Part shown: piece after piece, positions 48,835 through 61,780 of the stretch
Layout: each line of letters opens with the position of its first letter
How positions within the stretch are numbered: the stretch's first letter is position 1
Assembly: GCA_963277665.1 (NCBI GenBank)
Contig: OY728165.1
Location: forward strand, 1,755,936,772-1,756,000,771
From: Viscum album
Lineage: Eukaryota; Streptophyta; Magnoliopsida; Santalales; Viscaceae
Length of the DNA: 64,000 bases
Direction: 5' to 3'
Made by a program: the position numbers and the translations under genes
The notes under the pieces: generated by a model
Told to the model about the DNA's origin: nothing
The model's database searches: none
What the model saw: only the letters and a program-made list of their open reading frames with translations

Positions 48835-48917
48835 CTGAGAGTCAATAATATAGATAAGTATCCCTAATCACAAAATGGAAGAGCAAAGATTCAATGGAAA
48901 GAGATTGAGAAACTTAC
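48835..48917 (-). other. Candidate intron in antisense ORF
   Basis: On the minus strand, GTAAGTTTCTC follows coding text ending DDLMIRG, and an acceptor TTGACTCTCAG precedes new coding text starting DLGPQPFEL. Length is 83 nt and the interior is AT-rich with a stop. The two exons are out of phase by one base in this copy, which could be a later indel or evidence against the intron. Confidence 0.4.
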
Positions 48918-49524
48918 CCCTGATCATCAAGTCATCGGTATCCTCAAGCTCTGTGCCGCCACGGCCAATCGAGGAAGACAATACATTTTCAAGAGGAAAG
49001 GGAGTCCAGGGAACCCCCAGAGGTGTCCAGGACCTAAGGCCATACCCAAGGCCAGAAGCTCCCAAATCTGTCCCCAAGCGGGCAGCTACTGAGATCATGC
49101 CTTGGAAAATCACTCCCTAGGTAAACAAAATAATGGCCCGCTCTGGGATTCCGACAACTGGCATGATGGCAGGCTCTTCCTCCATCGCCATAGGATCCAT
49201 TGGGTCTGAGGCAGCTGGCCCCATTGGATTTGGGACCTCTTGGGTAATCACGGGCACCCCTTCCTCCCCTAAGATTATAAAGGCCGTATGGTCAGTTGGA
49301 GTCTCGACATCCAACTATTCCTCCTATGACATATCTCTGATTTATGGAGGAAGAAGTAAAGAATCCATATCGATATCCCCTCCAGCAGGGCCCACTATCT
49401 CATCATGCCCGAGTGTGGCTATAGGTGATCCCTCATATGATAAGGGGGCAGGAGATACGACTGTTGGGGTATCCACGACCGGGTCCCCGAGTGGCCCTAC
49501 ACCATGCGCCAAAACAGTTAATAA

Positions 49525-49580
49525 CTAGCAGAATAAGATTATATGAGTTGGAAATCAAGGAAATGAGAAGTCATGATTAC
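49525..49580 (-). other. Second, weaker candidate intron in antisense ORF
   Basis: GTAATCATGAC to TTCTGCTAG spans an AT-rich 56-nt gap. Downstream the frame reads clean protein-like text (LTVLAHGVGPLGDPVVDTP). 56 nt is short for a plant intron. Confidence 0.25.
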
Positions 49581-52500
49581 CCGACATCCCCTGTCTGAGC
49601 TTTTATGATAAACGAGATGCCTGATGACATCTCTAGAACTACCTTGGGGATAGTTCTTTACTCAAAATGCTAAGAGGAGCAGGAGGAGGAAAGAACCTAG
49701 CTGGGTCCGCAATGGTCACTTCCATTAGCTCTGATGTGCCAGGAGACCGGTCCTCGATGATCCCCATGGCCGAAAGCGCGTGTTCGCCTGCTTCGGTACC
49801 ACGGGGAGTATTCTCCGGGGAAGTAATTTCCCCTTAGGATTCCTCGACAACATGCATATAGGGAAGAAACTTTAGAACCATCATAGTAAAGGAGGTGGAA
49901 TGCCGGAATGGAAGAACATGACAACATCTTCTTCAGGATCAGATGATTCATGATGTTTTATAATCATGGACACCCAGGTAGACCCATAAAGCTGGTTCTA
50001 GAGTGGATGAATGTATGTGTCCATATCCTTCAACGAGGTGACTATTTCAACCAGATCCTCTTCCAACAGCAAGTGGGGTAGAGCGAAGATCATCTAAATA
50101 CCCGGAAGCTCGAGAGGGCCCATTTGGAGTAAAGCCCGAACTTCTTCACCCGATCCATTGACCCTAATGTCATCCCAAATACTCCAAGAAATCATAAATG
50201 CATTCGTAAAAGGAATGGCTAGCTAGGGGGATCAACCTGAGAGGGCCCGACAATGACAGGGGCTAGTGGGGGCCCCAATGGACGTGTTAGTTTTCTGGAT
50301 CTCACTGCTGCCATAGAACTCTCTGGAGCTACCTGTGGGTGGGACCTCACGTGAAAGGGGGGGAATTCCCATGACTCAGCAGTAGTGGGGGAACTACCGA
50401 GATCACCGCCCCCAGAAGAGTGATCAATCTCTTCCTCCTCCTCATCAGTCAACAATCGCTTCATGGCCTAGAATTGACGTGTCAACACTACATAACCCAG
50501 GAATTCATGAACGTAAGCCTCGAGGTCCCATAGATACCTCTTGGCCCTCTCCAGGTCCACATCATAAAGAATGTCAACAGGAGTAGATATGTAGCCCAGC
50601 CCGTCAAATTCCACTTCTGATTCCTAGAGATACTACCATAGAGAATGGGGATACTTGATGCCAAAGAATGATTGGCCTTTGAATTCGTCCCATTGACCCC
50701 ATTCTTTCAGAAAGGTAGCATCCGTGGGAATAACCAACTCTCTTCGGGCAGCTTCAAGGGCATAATAGGATACACCTATGTCCGTTAAAATATTCCCCGA
50801 AAGCATGGGACCGGTATGGTTGCGAAGAACCTTTCCCAGCCTAGTTGAAGAACTATCCCCCTTTTGACTTATCTTTCCCTTAAATGGATTAGTACTTGAG
50901 ACAGTGGGCACCCACAACCCCAGCTGACCATTCAGGTACGACTACACCCAGGAGTCGGTATAGGTCTTGGACAAGAAAGGCATGGAGTCCGCAAGCGCAA
51001 GAGTCACAACCTCGCAACCAGTATCTTCCCGGGTAAACATATACCATAGTTTCCTAGCCACCATTAAATGGTTGTTCTCGTGGGCGCCATTGAGTGCGGC
51101 AGGACACAGTGCGTAGATGCAGCCAAATTGAATTCCTAATCGGCAAAGTGCGTACCCATCACAGATCAGTTCCCCACCAATATGAGCCACGAGAATGCCC
51201 TATCGGAGGGAAAATAGGTATCCCCTCTTGATAAACTCCTCTTATATGGTACTTTTAATTGCACCAGTCGTGGAGGGATATGGTCGGAAATTAAAATGAT
51301 CATAACTCAAGATCCAACTCAACAGCAGACACATATTCTGAACCGTCTATTTTCTATCTTTCTCTTCGGTCACCCAAACTTGGGGAATGACCCCACTGGT
51401 CAATTAAAATGACAGCCAGAATGTGGTGCCTGAAATATGAAGAGGGTTGATGAAAGTGTAGCATTTCTTGAAATGCGCTCCCAACCATCCCCAGAAAAAT
51501 TTGAAATGAGCTGGCTACCCGGTTTGGCCAACTCCCATCGGTAATATAGCTAAGAAACCGATAAATACTTTCCAATACTGGGACAACCAAGTTGATGACG
51601 TTGCATTTAGCTAGCTGTGCTTCCATGAAAAAAGTAGAGACCCGCACACAACCAGTTTCTCTTACGGGAAGTAGCTAGACACTCAAGAACATGGCCAGAA
51701 ATGCCGCCAGATGGAGCAGTCGATAAATGTCCGAGACTAGCTCCATGCCCTAGTCGTTGAACTAGCCTTCCTCTAGGATCAGCCAGTAGCTGCCCCTCTG
51801 ACATTGGGATTCCATTATAGGGAAAGTAGTGGGCCTGTGTGGGAGGGACACAGACTTTCTCTCTCAAGTAAAATCCAAGACCCATTCACGATATGGGACA
51901 ATCTCTTTCGGGGACGTATCCTTTGAATTCTTCTGGGCCAAGTCAATAAGTTTTTTTACCAATTGGGGAGTCCTATGTTCGTTGTTCCACACACAAGAGG
52001 GAGGCACGAATTCATCATACATACCCCCAACAATGGGGACCCCTGAAATCTGGAAGTCTTCCTAAGACTAATACCCACCTCGCCATGGACCAGATAGGAT
52101 GTGATGGTGTCTGGACTCCAACGACTCATAAGTTTCTGGGAGAGGGCTTGATGTCTATGGGTATAGGGTTCAGACACCCAGACAGCTTCATATAAGCCTA
52201 CGGCTCACAATTCTACTTCAAACTCTGCACAGTTCTGGTGAACCCCAAAGGGCCACCCCCAATCCAATGTCTTAAATTCCCCTCTGAGCCTAAGCTCCTG
52301 GTCCGCTGACCATCCATGATGGTTTTTACCATATAATTGTGGGAAATTCTCTAGAAAAAATGAATTGTGTCATCTACCTCCTTCAAGGGATGGTACGAGA
52401 ATCGGCGTATCGGACAATAAACTGAACTCATAGGCAAGAAGGCTATTGGAAAAAGGGTACACTCGCTGTGACTCGGAGAGCTGATCAGAAATGAAGGGTT

Positions 52501-52690
52501 TCAGTGGGGATTGGAGGATTCCATCCTTAACATAGATGGCCGCCTTTTTCAGGGGTTGATCTCCCCTTGGGAGAGGCTCGATAGTAGGCCTGGGTACAAG
52601 GTGAGGGGAAACCATACTTTCTCCATGCATTATGAAAACCGGAAAATGGTTAGTCCAAAATAATAAAATCTGTACTAAAATACCAAGCAT

Positions 52691-53312
52691 ATGGAAAAGG
52701 AGTCAAAAGCCTTCATGACGAGGTCCACAAGGAGGCCTCAAAATGTCATTCGTGATGACTGCATCCTGTGAACCAACCCTATGAAGAAGAGTTCCTCAGT
52801 ACACTAGTGCATGGATCATTGGCCAGAAAAACACGAACTAGGTTGATCCAAGGAATCTTAATCCTGGATTTTAATAGTTAGGTTCGGAAGACATAAATAA
52901 TATTTAAGGCCTGGATGATTTCAGTCTGTGGACCATCAAATATGTGGAGTGATTTCTTACACAGCCCCATTGTGACTTACTTTTTAATTAATTAAAAGTG
53001 TTAGTTCACGACTGGGAGATTGGTATGCGGTTGAAGGCAAGCACGAATGAGGAATGGTTCATGGATGTGCCAGATAGTTCGCGGATGAGGCATTTAGCGA
53101 ATGTACGAGAACGTGGAGACAAAAAATAAGAGAGATCTAGTTTTTCGATGAATTGAGTAAAAGACAAAGGAAGGGGCCACCGTATTTCTAGGCATGGTCC
53201 CCTACAGGGTCCCCCCCCCCACGTACCGCAAACCATCCTTGTTTCAGGACTACTCTACATCTGAATGGCCTCCTCTTCATCTCTATTGGACCCTTTTCTA
53301 ATGGGGTGAATT
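52691..53312. other. Spacer before 3' LTR
   Basis: It lies upstream of the antisense ORF and would hold its promoter if it has one; no clear TATA box was found in that orientation. It contains a C10 run at 53211-53220. The purine-rich ATGGGGTGAA just before the 3' LTR (53301-53310) is the best, but weak, candidate for the polypurine tract. Confidence 0.4.
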
Positions 53313-55861
53313 TGTAGGGTCCTGAAAAATCCAAAAAAGATAATTAGAATAACCTATAATACAAGGGATATTCCTTCCAATTTCCCCCAAAGAATTGGGG
53401 AAATGTGTGGAGAATATTGAAAAGGATGGCCCAATCCAAACCGGTCTGCAGACCAGTCCAATGATAATGATACACGGCCGGTTTCGCGAAGCACAACCCT
53501 CCACGGACCGCTGTCGATTAAGGGACGGAGGCGGGGATCCTCCGCTGGCACGAAGCAGGACGAGTCCCAAACCGGTCCACTATCATGAACCTCCCCAGCT
53601 GCGGACCGCGTCGACCAGCTCGGATTGCATCTGCTGTCATTCGTGTAATGGAGGCGGAACCCTGCGCGGCCGCAAAGTGCTCCCTGAGCAAGTTTGGTTC
53701 GCGAAAGAGGTGTGTTCAATGCCCCCCAGGAGTTACGGATTGACCAAGTCATCTGTAAAATGGGATTCCGATCATGGTCCTCTGAAAAAGGTGTTTCGTG
53801 ACCATAGATACATATCGTTCCCCACTCTATAAAAGGAGATGGAGGTGGGAGAGCATTGGGGAGATCGATCAGATTTTTGTGGAAGGATTTCGAAGGAAGG
53901 GGCCTAGGATTTCGCAAACAGCGAAGTTCCAGTTCGCGAACCAAAACAGGTATGAAGCTGGAAATGAATTAATAATGTACCGAAAATGCATTAAAACTTG
54001 GTGAATAGAGAACTTAAAATAACAAAGAAATGAAGACTGCGAACCATGGCCCCTCCATGGATGCACTCCCAGCGGACCAGGGAGTTTATGCCCCTTTTCT
54101 GATCTGTCACCCCTCGTATCACCCTCCTACACGGTTGAAGCCCTGACCGACGAACCTACGACCGGCGTAGCCCTTGGTCGTCACTGCTCATGTGGACCCC
54201 TCCAAGTACAAACATAGTATGAGGGCCAACCTCAAAGCTGTGAACCACACTGGTTTGCAGGATGACCATCAGTCTGTGGACCACCCCGGTTCGCGGATGG
54301 CCTCTCCACTGGATCATACGGAGTTCCCATTCCTCGAGCTAGATAAAATCCTTCCAATCAGGCCTGATCCTTCGCAACCCCCTCATTGGACCATTCATCA
54401 GCCCTGAGCCGAGGCCTCCACCAGAGCCACCAGACCCGTCTGATGTAACCTTCTAGTGCGTCAGCACATCTTTTGAGTTCACATACCCATGGTTAGTGAT
54501 GTCGAAGTGGTTTCTCTAGCACATGATTGGATTCCCGAATCATTATTGGGTTCACATTCCCATGGTAATACGAGTCTGAGCTCGAGATTCCCCTTTCTGC
54601 CCCTCCACATGTTAGGACATGGGAACTTCTCCCCTCCCTGGGGAGTGGAGGAGTACCCATTAGAAGGAATCACCCATGCACCTCCGTACTTCCCCGATGC
54701 CAAGAACCCAGAGGGGAGATGTACATGGGGATAACCATTCCCTATCATCTGGGCTTTGTCATCAATGGGCGTCCATGTCTGATTAGGCCCCGTATTTTTG
54801 GGATGCTCCATGCGTAATCCCCACTCCACCTCCTATGGATGCACCATTTGCGATGTGATCATGTGGTCACTGCTGCCTCTTGTTTCTCACACAGAGCATG
54901 ACTCACGTGGGCTTAGAGTAAGCATCGATTGTGACATCTTCTCCCGAGCTTCCTTAGAGAGTAAACCCCATCCTCATTCGAACTACATTGACTTTGATTA
55001 CCCACCATGGGGATACGTAGGAAGACTCCAGGAGGTTCAAGCCTGATCACCATCAGACCCCCATGTCTGCATTCCCATCTATTCTCCGACACTCCCATTC
55101 GAACTATGTGGAATTTGATACCTGTATCCTGGGCAACGTACGTAGGAAGCCTCCCCGAGGTTCACGCCCAACACCCAGTCGATCTGACCATCTTCATGTC
55201 GATTCACTACACTAACCTTGGGCAGTCTAGAGCGTAAGCCCCATACAAAACCGAACTATATATATTCTGATTCCTCTCGCTGGGACACATAGGAGGCCCG
55301 TACAATGGGTTCAATCAAAAACCTCAAGCCATTATTTTCCCCCCCTGGATGACAATATACTTTTGAGTGACTAGTTATGAGGTTTTAAATAAGTGTCTTA
55401 TCAAGGAGTCCAGACTCCTCGGGTTCATTAATCCAACGAGGGATTGTAAACCTCAGGCATAAATGTTTCTGAACCCCTGCGTCTAGCTGACCGTTGCCAA
55501 CCAGGAGTAATATGTGGATACTATTCTTGGGTATAAACCAAAGATTCAAGATCATATAATTATGTATTAAATCGATAATAGATTCTCATAACAGGAAATA
55601 TTTCCCCCCAAAAGGGTTCGATGAGCCTGAATTTCCATCCTCTCGGCCAATGTGAGTTCTTAAGCATCGATGGTCAAACCACCCAGCAAACACCTTACTT
55701 TGGAAAGCAGGTCCATGTATTGCTGGATATGGAGTCGTTGGGCATTTCGATGCGATAACGGTGCACCTGATATGAGTGATTATGCAGAACCCAATCTTCT
55801 CTAATCAAACGTCGGGTAGTGCACATTTCTTCCCCATGACCCCGTCATGCGCCGCGAGATA
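53313..55861 (+). repeat. 3' LTR of Tat element (2549 bp)
   Basis: It starts TGTAGGGTCCTG and ends GAGATA (CA mutated to TA). It is colinear with 29648-32260. The TATA box is at 53828-53835. The three GAACTAC/GGATACGTAG modules are at 54980-55039, 55101-55163 and 55253-55314. A 196-codon minus frame at 53354-53944 is not preserved in the 5' LTR. Confidence 0.9.
54980..55314 (+). repeat. Three GAACTAC/GGATACGTAG modules in 3' LTR
   Basis: The first unit is better preserved here than in the 5' LTR: it keeps GAACTACATTGACTTTGATT and GGGGATACGTAGGAAG. Comparing both LTRs allows the ancestral units to be inferred. Confidence 0.7.
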
Positions 55862-55866
55862 GTGAC
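55862..55866. repeat. Right 5-bp target-site duplication (GTGAC)
   Basis: It is an exact match to 29643-29647. Confidence 0.88.
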
Positions 55867-58800
55867 CACAATAAATTTCCACTACATATCAGAAACTATA
55901 TTGAAGTCATACTTCAAAAAACCTCACCAAAATTATTATCATCCCTAGAAAGCTACTATAGTCCTCAAGTGCTTAAACTAAACCACAAATCATAGCTAAT
56001 TACCAATGGAATTTTTTTTTCAAAGTCTAAATGCCAAACATAGTTTAATTATGAAACACAAACCAGAAAATAAATACTTTATAAAATGTTGTGTAACATT
56101 GTCATCACCAACACAAACAATGTTAAAAAATATTTGAACCAATCTCTCAAATAATAATTAATCACAAAAATAAGTTCATACAATGAATTATGGTGCTTCC
56201 CACTATAAAACTCCATATAAAAAAGTTTATTCTATCTAACATTGGAATCTTATAATGAGATTTTACCTCTAGTATTCCACCGATATAGGTAACATGTTCT
56301 CCAACTCACTATATCCCATTAAATGGAAAATGATTAGTTAGTCCACCCCTTGATATCCTATCCTTAAAATCTTTTACCAAGCCACCAATTCACCACCACT
56401 TCACTTGATAATGATGATTTAAATTTCATTGGAATCGTGGGAATGTCTAGACACCCTCACTAACTATTGAAAATAATTGATAGTTAATATACATGATTCG
56501 ATAACCAAACACCAACTCCCATGACCAATCTCTCTCTATTATCACAAAAGTGTCCCCTCTCTAACTGACTATAGGAACACATAAACTACACAATCATCTT
56601 AATTACAATAAACCATATACATCTGACACAACATATGAACCCGAGTTCTATTATTTTCCAAAGAAAAAATATCACATCATATATTCCAAGACTACACCAT
56701 TATAGTGTCGCCTTGACCATCATTGTATTTGGTCTACCCACACTTAATATTTTTCTACAGAAATGGGTTTTCCACCAAAAAACAATTTGATTCTCCCTAC
56801 AAAAATAATGTAACTATTATCACTCCACTAAACCATGATCCATATCTCCTAATACTATAAATCAAAAAATAATTATTATAATTGTTGACTATATTCTTTC
56901 CACTCATAACTATGCAATGTCACAAAATATGTCCTTTAAACATTCCCATCTAACTAGGATCATCATCCTCAAATTATGTCCCAATTTTCACAAAAAAAGT
57001 CAAACACAATATCCAATAGTCTGTCGTGTGTTACACACCATATGGATTACCATACAACACCCCTAGATAATAATCCCTAAGTGCCCCAAAACCACACTTG
57101 TGTCACTCCATATGAGCTAAACTCACACATATTTTCATCCAATGGGAGAATCTATCAATATCTCTACTAATGATGTTACAGGTATAATTACTCACTATTT
57201 TAAAAAAAATTGTCCCACCATAATCACAAGATCACCCAATATCATCTCAATCCCTATTCCTCACACAACTTGCAACTAATCCAGAACAAACAGTTATTAC
57301 GAGGAACTAGTTCTCGCCTAACCATTCACATAGAAACATTTACTAAAAGCCACTTCCACCCTCACTATCCGTTACCATAGGAGTTAGATCTTTAATGTAA
57401 TATTAAATTAATTATTAACCTATATCTACTAAAATATCCTAAAACCCAAGTTGGTTCACACACACACAATATCTTATCACACAAAATGATTCATTATCCA
57501 ATGAATTACATCCCAATAAATGTATGTGTGGACACATAAACCACTGACCATTCTCCTCACACATGTGGGGTCTATCAAGTAGCTTTTGGTATATCACTCC
57601 TAGCACGTCAAAATACACAATAACTTACCACATATGCATTGATCCAAGACAAAATGGTTTTCCAATTAACCATCCTCCCAAAAATATCACACCCATAACC
57701 AATGTTTCTAGTTATCTAATAGATCATTTCATTTGATCCTGACCATGATATTGAAAACACTAAATATATATTAAATCAAAACACCTAAAATTCATGTTAC
57801 TTTAAGAAATCCCTCAAGATACCCATGTAAGAACCATATTTACTTATATAGAATGTAGATGAGAAATTAAATAGTGAAATACCATATATTTTATTGTCAA
57901 TGCATTTTGTAACAACGCCCCTTTATTATCTACATTAAAGAGACCACCACCAAGGAATATAATTTATATGTAGACTCATGATGGAATCCTATATATACCT
58001 ATTAAAATGAATTTCATATGAATAATTTGTGAACATACTGATATTGGATACTCAAGACTTTCCATTATTGAAAATATAGTGGTTTGGATGAGTAAAATTA
58101 TAAAAACATATTATATAGAAAAATTCCATATCTGTTATTATTGACACATTAAAGAGTTGAATATCTGTCATTAGTAAAACCAAATCACACACAATCACAT
58201 AAATTTCATGTGAATGATGTGCTACTAATATGATGCATGTGGACATGCCTCATGATAATGGCCCATGAATAAAACCATAAATAATATTCTATAGAATTCA
58301 TTATATTAAATTTATATCTAAATGAAAATATATAAAACTAATAATAGTAATTGTTCACAAATATTTTAAAAACCTTCCATCAAAAAGGAAATCATGGTAA
58401 ACTAGTATAAGGTACATCATATTCTTAGTTTCTTCTGTATTCGAATTATACTATTCATAAATAAATAACTAATGAAAAATATTCTCTAATAATACTTTTT
58501 TATTATTTGAATAAAAAACCACTCTACAATTCCATAGGTTGATGAACCACATGACCTCAATCCTGTCTCACCATAAAATTTCAGATGTATAATAGAGGTG
58601 GGAGTCTAATCCAGAAAATATTGGAGTATTTCATAAAATTAGAGTTATAATATACAATGGATGTAGATAAAATAAATAGAAGCACAATCAAATTTTTCAT
58701 GATTAAATATAAACCATGGTATAAAAAATTTATTAAAATGATTCATATACCCATAAAACAACTAATCACCTACAAGAACAATTATATATAGTTTTTCTAA

Positions 58801-61780
58801 AATAAAATATATGTTGATCTACATCTATCCCCATGACTCATACCGGTCCCAAAATCTAATATCTATCAAGGTACACATGTCTGATGTTATTCACGACATG
58901 TGATCAAATCTAATATCAGTTGGAACAAATGAATGTACACTACAGTTAACATGTAGTTTTTGAGAATATAACTTAGTAGGATCAAACCAAGTACCCCTAA
59001 AATTCCCCTTTATATGAATGTTTATACATTAAGAGATAAAGTTTAAAAATTAAGGAATTAATTATGTTTCCAAGTCCTAACATTTCTAACACTCCATCCA
59101 GTGAGTATAAAATTTTTGTAAGCCCATTATGTGTTAACCATCCCACAATAGTCAGAGACCATATATTATTCAATTCCATGAGTGTTTCCAATCACCTAAT
59201 TCTGTGAAACCTAAAACCCATCTCATTCCCAAAGGCCAAAGGTAGTTTATCTCACTATGTAACAACTACCAACCCTCTGATGACATTTATGGTACTGCAT
59301 CCAATCCATGGGCTAACCATTCTCAATCAGTTGAGTTCATCCACAACATCTCTAGACACTAACATATTACAGATGTTTTCATATCCAATCGAAGGAAAAA
59401 AGAACCCACATGGTCTTTATTTGGATGTGTCCTATTACTCCTCACCAAATATAGGGTCTGTTCGACAAACAATACATTATCACTCAAGAAAGGGACCAAC
59501 TCAATTTCAAAATGTGACCATTCTTCTCAAAAAATGATTCCCCCCATACTAGACACATCAATAATAGTCATGGTAGGTTCAAAAAAATGAATTTGAACAA
59601 CCACTACCTTAACACTCAGTGTAGGACTCATCCAACACCTTATCACCTAATGTGACTCCATTTGGTCTCCATCAATAGATTCGTACCCACTGTCTTCCTT
59701 TTATTCATGAAAAATTTAATCCCCTATGTCTCATAGAAATATTATTAGCCTTATCTCACATGTGGATGGGATAGGCATCATGATCAATAGTACCCTAAAA
59801 TGTTTTTATCTTATCACATTAACATTACAATTATATATGGAACACAACCTATATCTCATATAAAAATATCAGCCCTCAGGAACTAGTTAGTTTTGATATT
59901 ACACCACACCATTAGTCATCAGTAAACATTTTTTTTCATTCCACCACAATGACCTTATATCTATTTTCCTTAACATTGTTATATAATCAATAACAATGCC
60001 TAATTTCCATCCAAATTATTCATGAAATCCTGGTTACAATTCCATAAAAAACCTCAAAAACCTTATCTAGGATGTGTCTCACAAATCCTATGGGAGATCC
60101 ATGAACACATCTTCTAGAGGAAAACTCACTATATCATACATGAAATATCCCATTGGATCCATACAACTATTAATTTATTTCATGTCACTCTAATAACTAA
60201 ATGAGGGGGTTTCTTGACAACTGAGAAATATATTCCCATATCGCTAATCACCACTCATTTATAATCCTCTTATTGTTTCTCATTATTCCATCAATAAACC
60301 AAGGTACTCTTGAATTTCTACTCATATTCTGGGACATACCAAAATCATAACATCATCCAAACATAAACCTCCACCCAATAGAGACAATGTCACATAGTGA
60401 GCCTATTTTTTTAAAATTTAATATGGACATATGTTTTACTTAGGGTCCTTTGAGTCCCCTATCCATCATACCTAAATCCATGAAATTATTTTGGAATTCA
60501 TTCTGTTATAGAAAAATGAATATGAATTTCAATTATATTGGGCAAATTATTTAAATATGATCATAATCACTCAACATGCTCTATTAATCCTAAGATAGTC
60601 CATTTCATGCCTCATTTGTTCACTATAATTCATATCTAACACCACTGAACCCAAATAAATAATTATGAATATTTATTAGTAAATTTTCAAATTAATTCCA
60701 ACTGAATGTTGATATAAAACTGATTTTGAATCCCATACTAACCAAAATCAATTTCTACCTTATGTGATCAACCTTTTAATAGATCCTATAGATGTGCCAC
60801 ATGAAATCCCTATATTCTCAGCCATTTACAGTATTCATAAATTAAATTGGGATTTACACCCAATCCATAATAACAAAATTATTAGAGGAGTATCATGGGT
60901 GCTTAATTTAAAAAAAATCAACATTATACATTAGATCATTATTAAAAGACAAAAAAAGTCATCCACCATGTAGAAGGTTTAAATACAAGTATTTAAGTGA
61001 GGGGTTGGCCAAAATGGCTAAGACCATGGGGGTCTTCCCATTCACATCCTAGGACATAATTCCATTGATAAATCCCCCATCTTTAGATACCATTTGGTGT
61101 AACCCATGGGTTGCAATTTAAAGGAAAATGGATAGAAAAAGGTTACAGCCTACCCTTGGGCTCCCTAGTGAATCACATCTCAGTACAACACTCAGCCACA
61201 TAACCACCTTAGAACCCTCCATTATGTAGAAGAGTTGTCTTATGTATTAGTCTACATTGACAATATCCATGCTATATCATATCCACTAGTATTCCTCACA
61301 ACCACCTCGAAATGAGAAGATAAAATAACCATAAGTGCCTCACATTGGATATAACTCTCATATGGGCCATACCATAGGGAATCACCCCATAGGGTCACTC
61401 AACTAGACAACAACTAGGTTACAGAATGGGTTTATAACCATATCAATCCCACAGAAATATCTCTTCACAATGTGGCGTGTAAATTTTCATTTGAGATAAT
61501 TCAAAATGTCCAAAACCCATCCAATATTACAATGCCTAGTTCTATAGTATAGTCCACATATGATAACCACAACTAGCTATCAGGTCACATAAAAACATTT
61601 GTATCCGTTACCAGAGATCCTAAACTACATACCCAACATCATTTCACATCCAAAAAAATAAATATTGATAATTTTTGGTGATCATATTCTCAAATTGGAT
61701 CTATCATAATCATATTTCCCCATCTCCAGGAAAAAGAATTCAATCATCCTCTAAATTCTACATTTCATAATTACACTGGT
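55867..61780. other. AT-rich, low-G old DNA, no gene recognised
   Basis: It is the continuation of the block at 27981-29642 that the Tat element split. The + strand is poor in G. Open frames (58052-58246, 58997-59191, 59280-59537) are short and without domains. No LTR ends, RNA genes or transposase motifs were found. Confidence 0.5.

Larger units (their letters stand above)
48060..52630 (-). pseudogene. Antisense ORF with plant mobile domain (PMD) and coiled coil
   Basis: Read on the minus strand from an ATG at 52630, a long broken coding region runs to about 48060. N-terminal residues are Pro-rich. From about 52170 a PMD (aminotransferase-like plant mobile domain) is recognisable: W-x-DT-x-T before HGEVGISL (52084), then after a one-base shift a GxYDEFVPP motif (near 52020), LAAFLAMFLS near 51700 and NLVVPVLESIYRFL near 51570. 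The middle is acidic and Pro-rich (EEEEEIDHSSGG near 50430). The end (48296-48084) is a Glu-rich coiled coil. Tat-lineage elements are known to carry antisense extra ORFs here. Its role is unknown; PMD also occurs in Arabidopsis MAIN/MAIL proteins, linked to silencing. The region is broken by many stops and frameshifts. Confidence 0.65.
29648..55861 (+). mobile_element. 26.2 kb Tat-lineage (Ogre-like) Ty3/gypsy retrotransposon
   Basis: Two 2.6 kb LTRs, a 5-bp target duplication and a primer site define the element. The pol order protease, reverse transcriptase, RNase H, integrase is that of Ty3/gypsy. A second RNase H domain between RNase H and integrase, the gag ending in YPYHRMLGHNIQECFVFK, a long region before gag and an antisense ORF before the 3' LTR are hallmarks of the Tat lineage. 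A length of 26 kb is at the upper end known for plant LTR elements and comparable with Ogre. All coding regions carry stops or frameshifts, so this copy is dead. Sampled LTR stretches differ by roughly 15% by eye, largely transitions, as in an old methylated copy. Confidence 0.9.

Noticed and set aside
53354..53944. 196-codon minus-strand open frame in the 3' LTR
   Set aside because: The equivalent part of the 5' LTR has no matching frame, no known domain is seen, and it overlaps U3 and the TATA box. It is a chance frame in GC-richer sequence.
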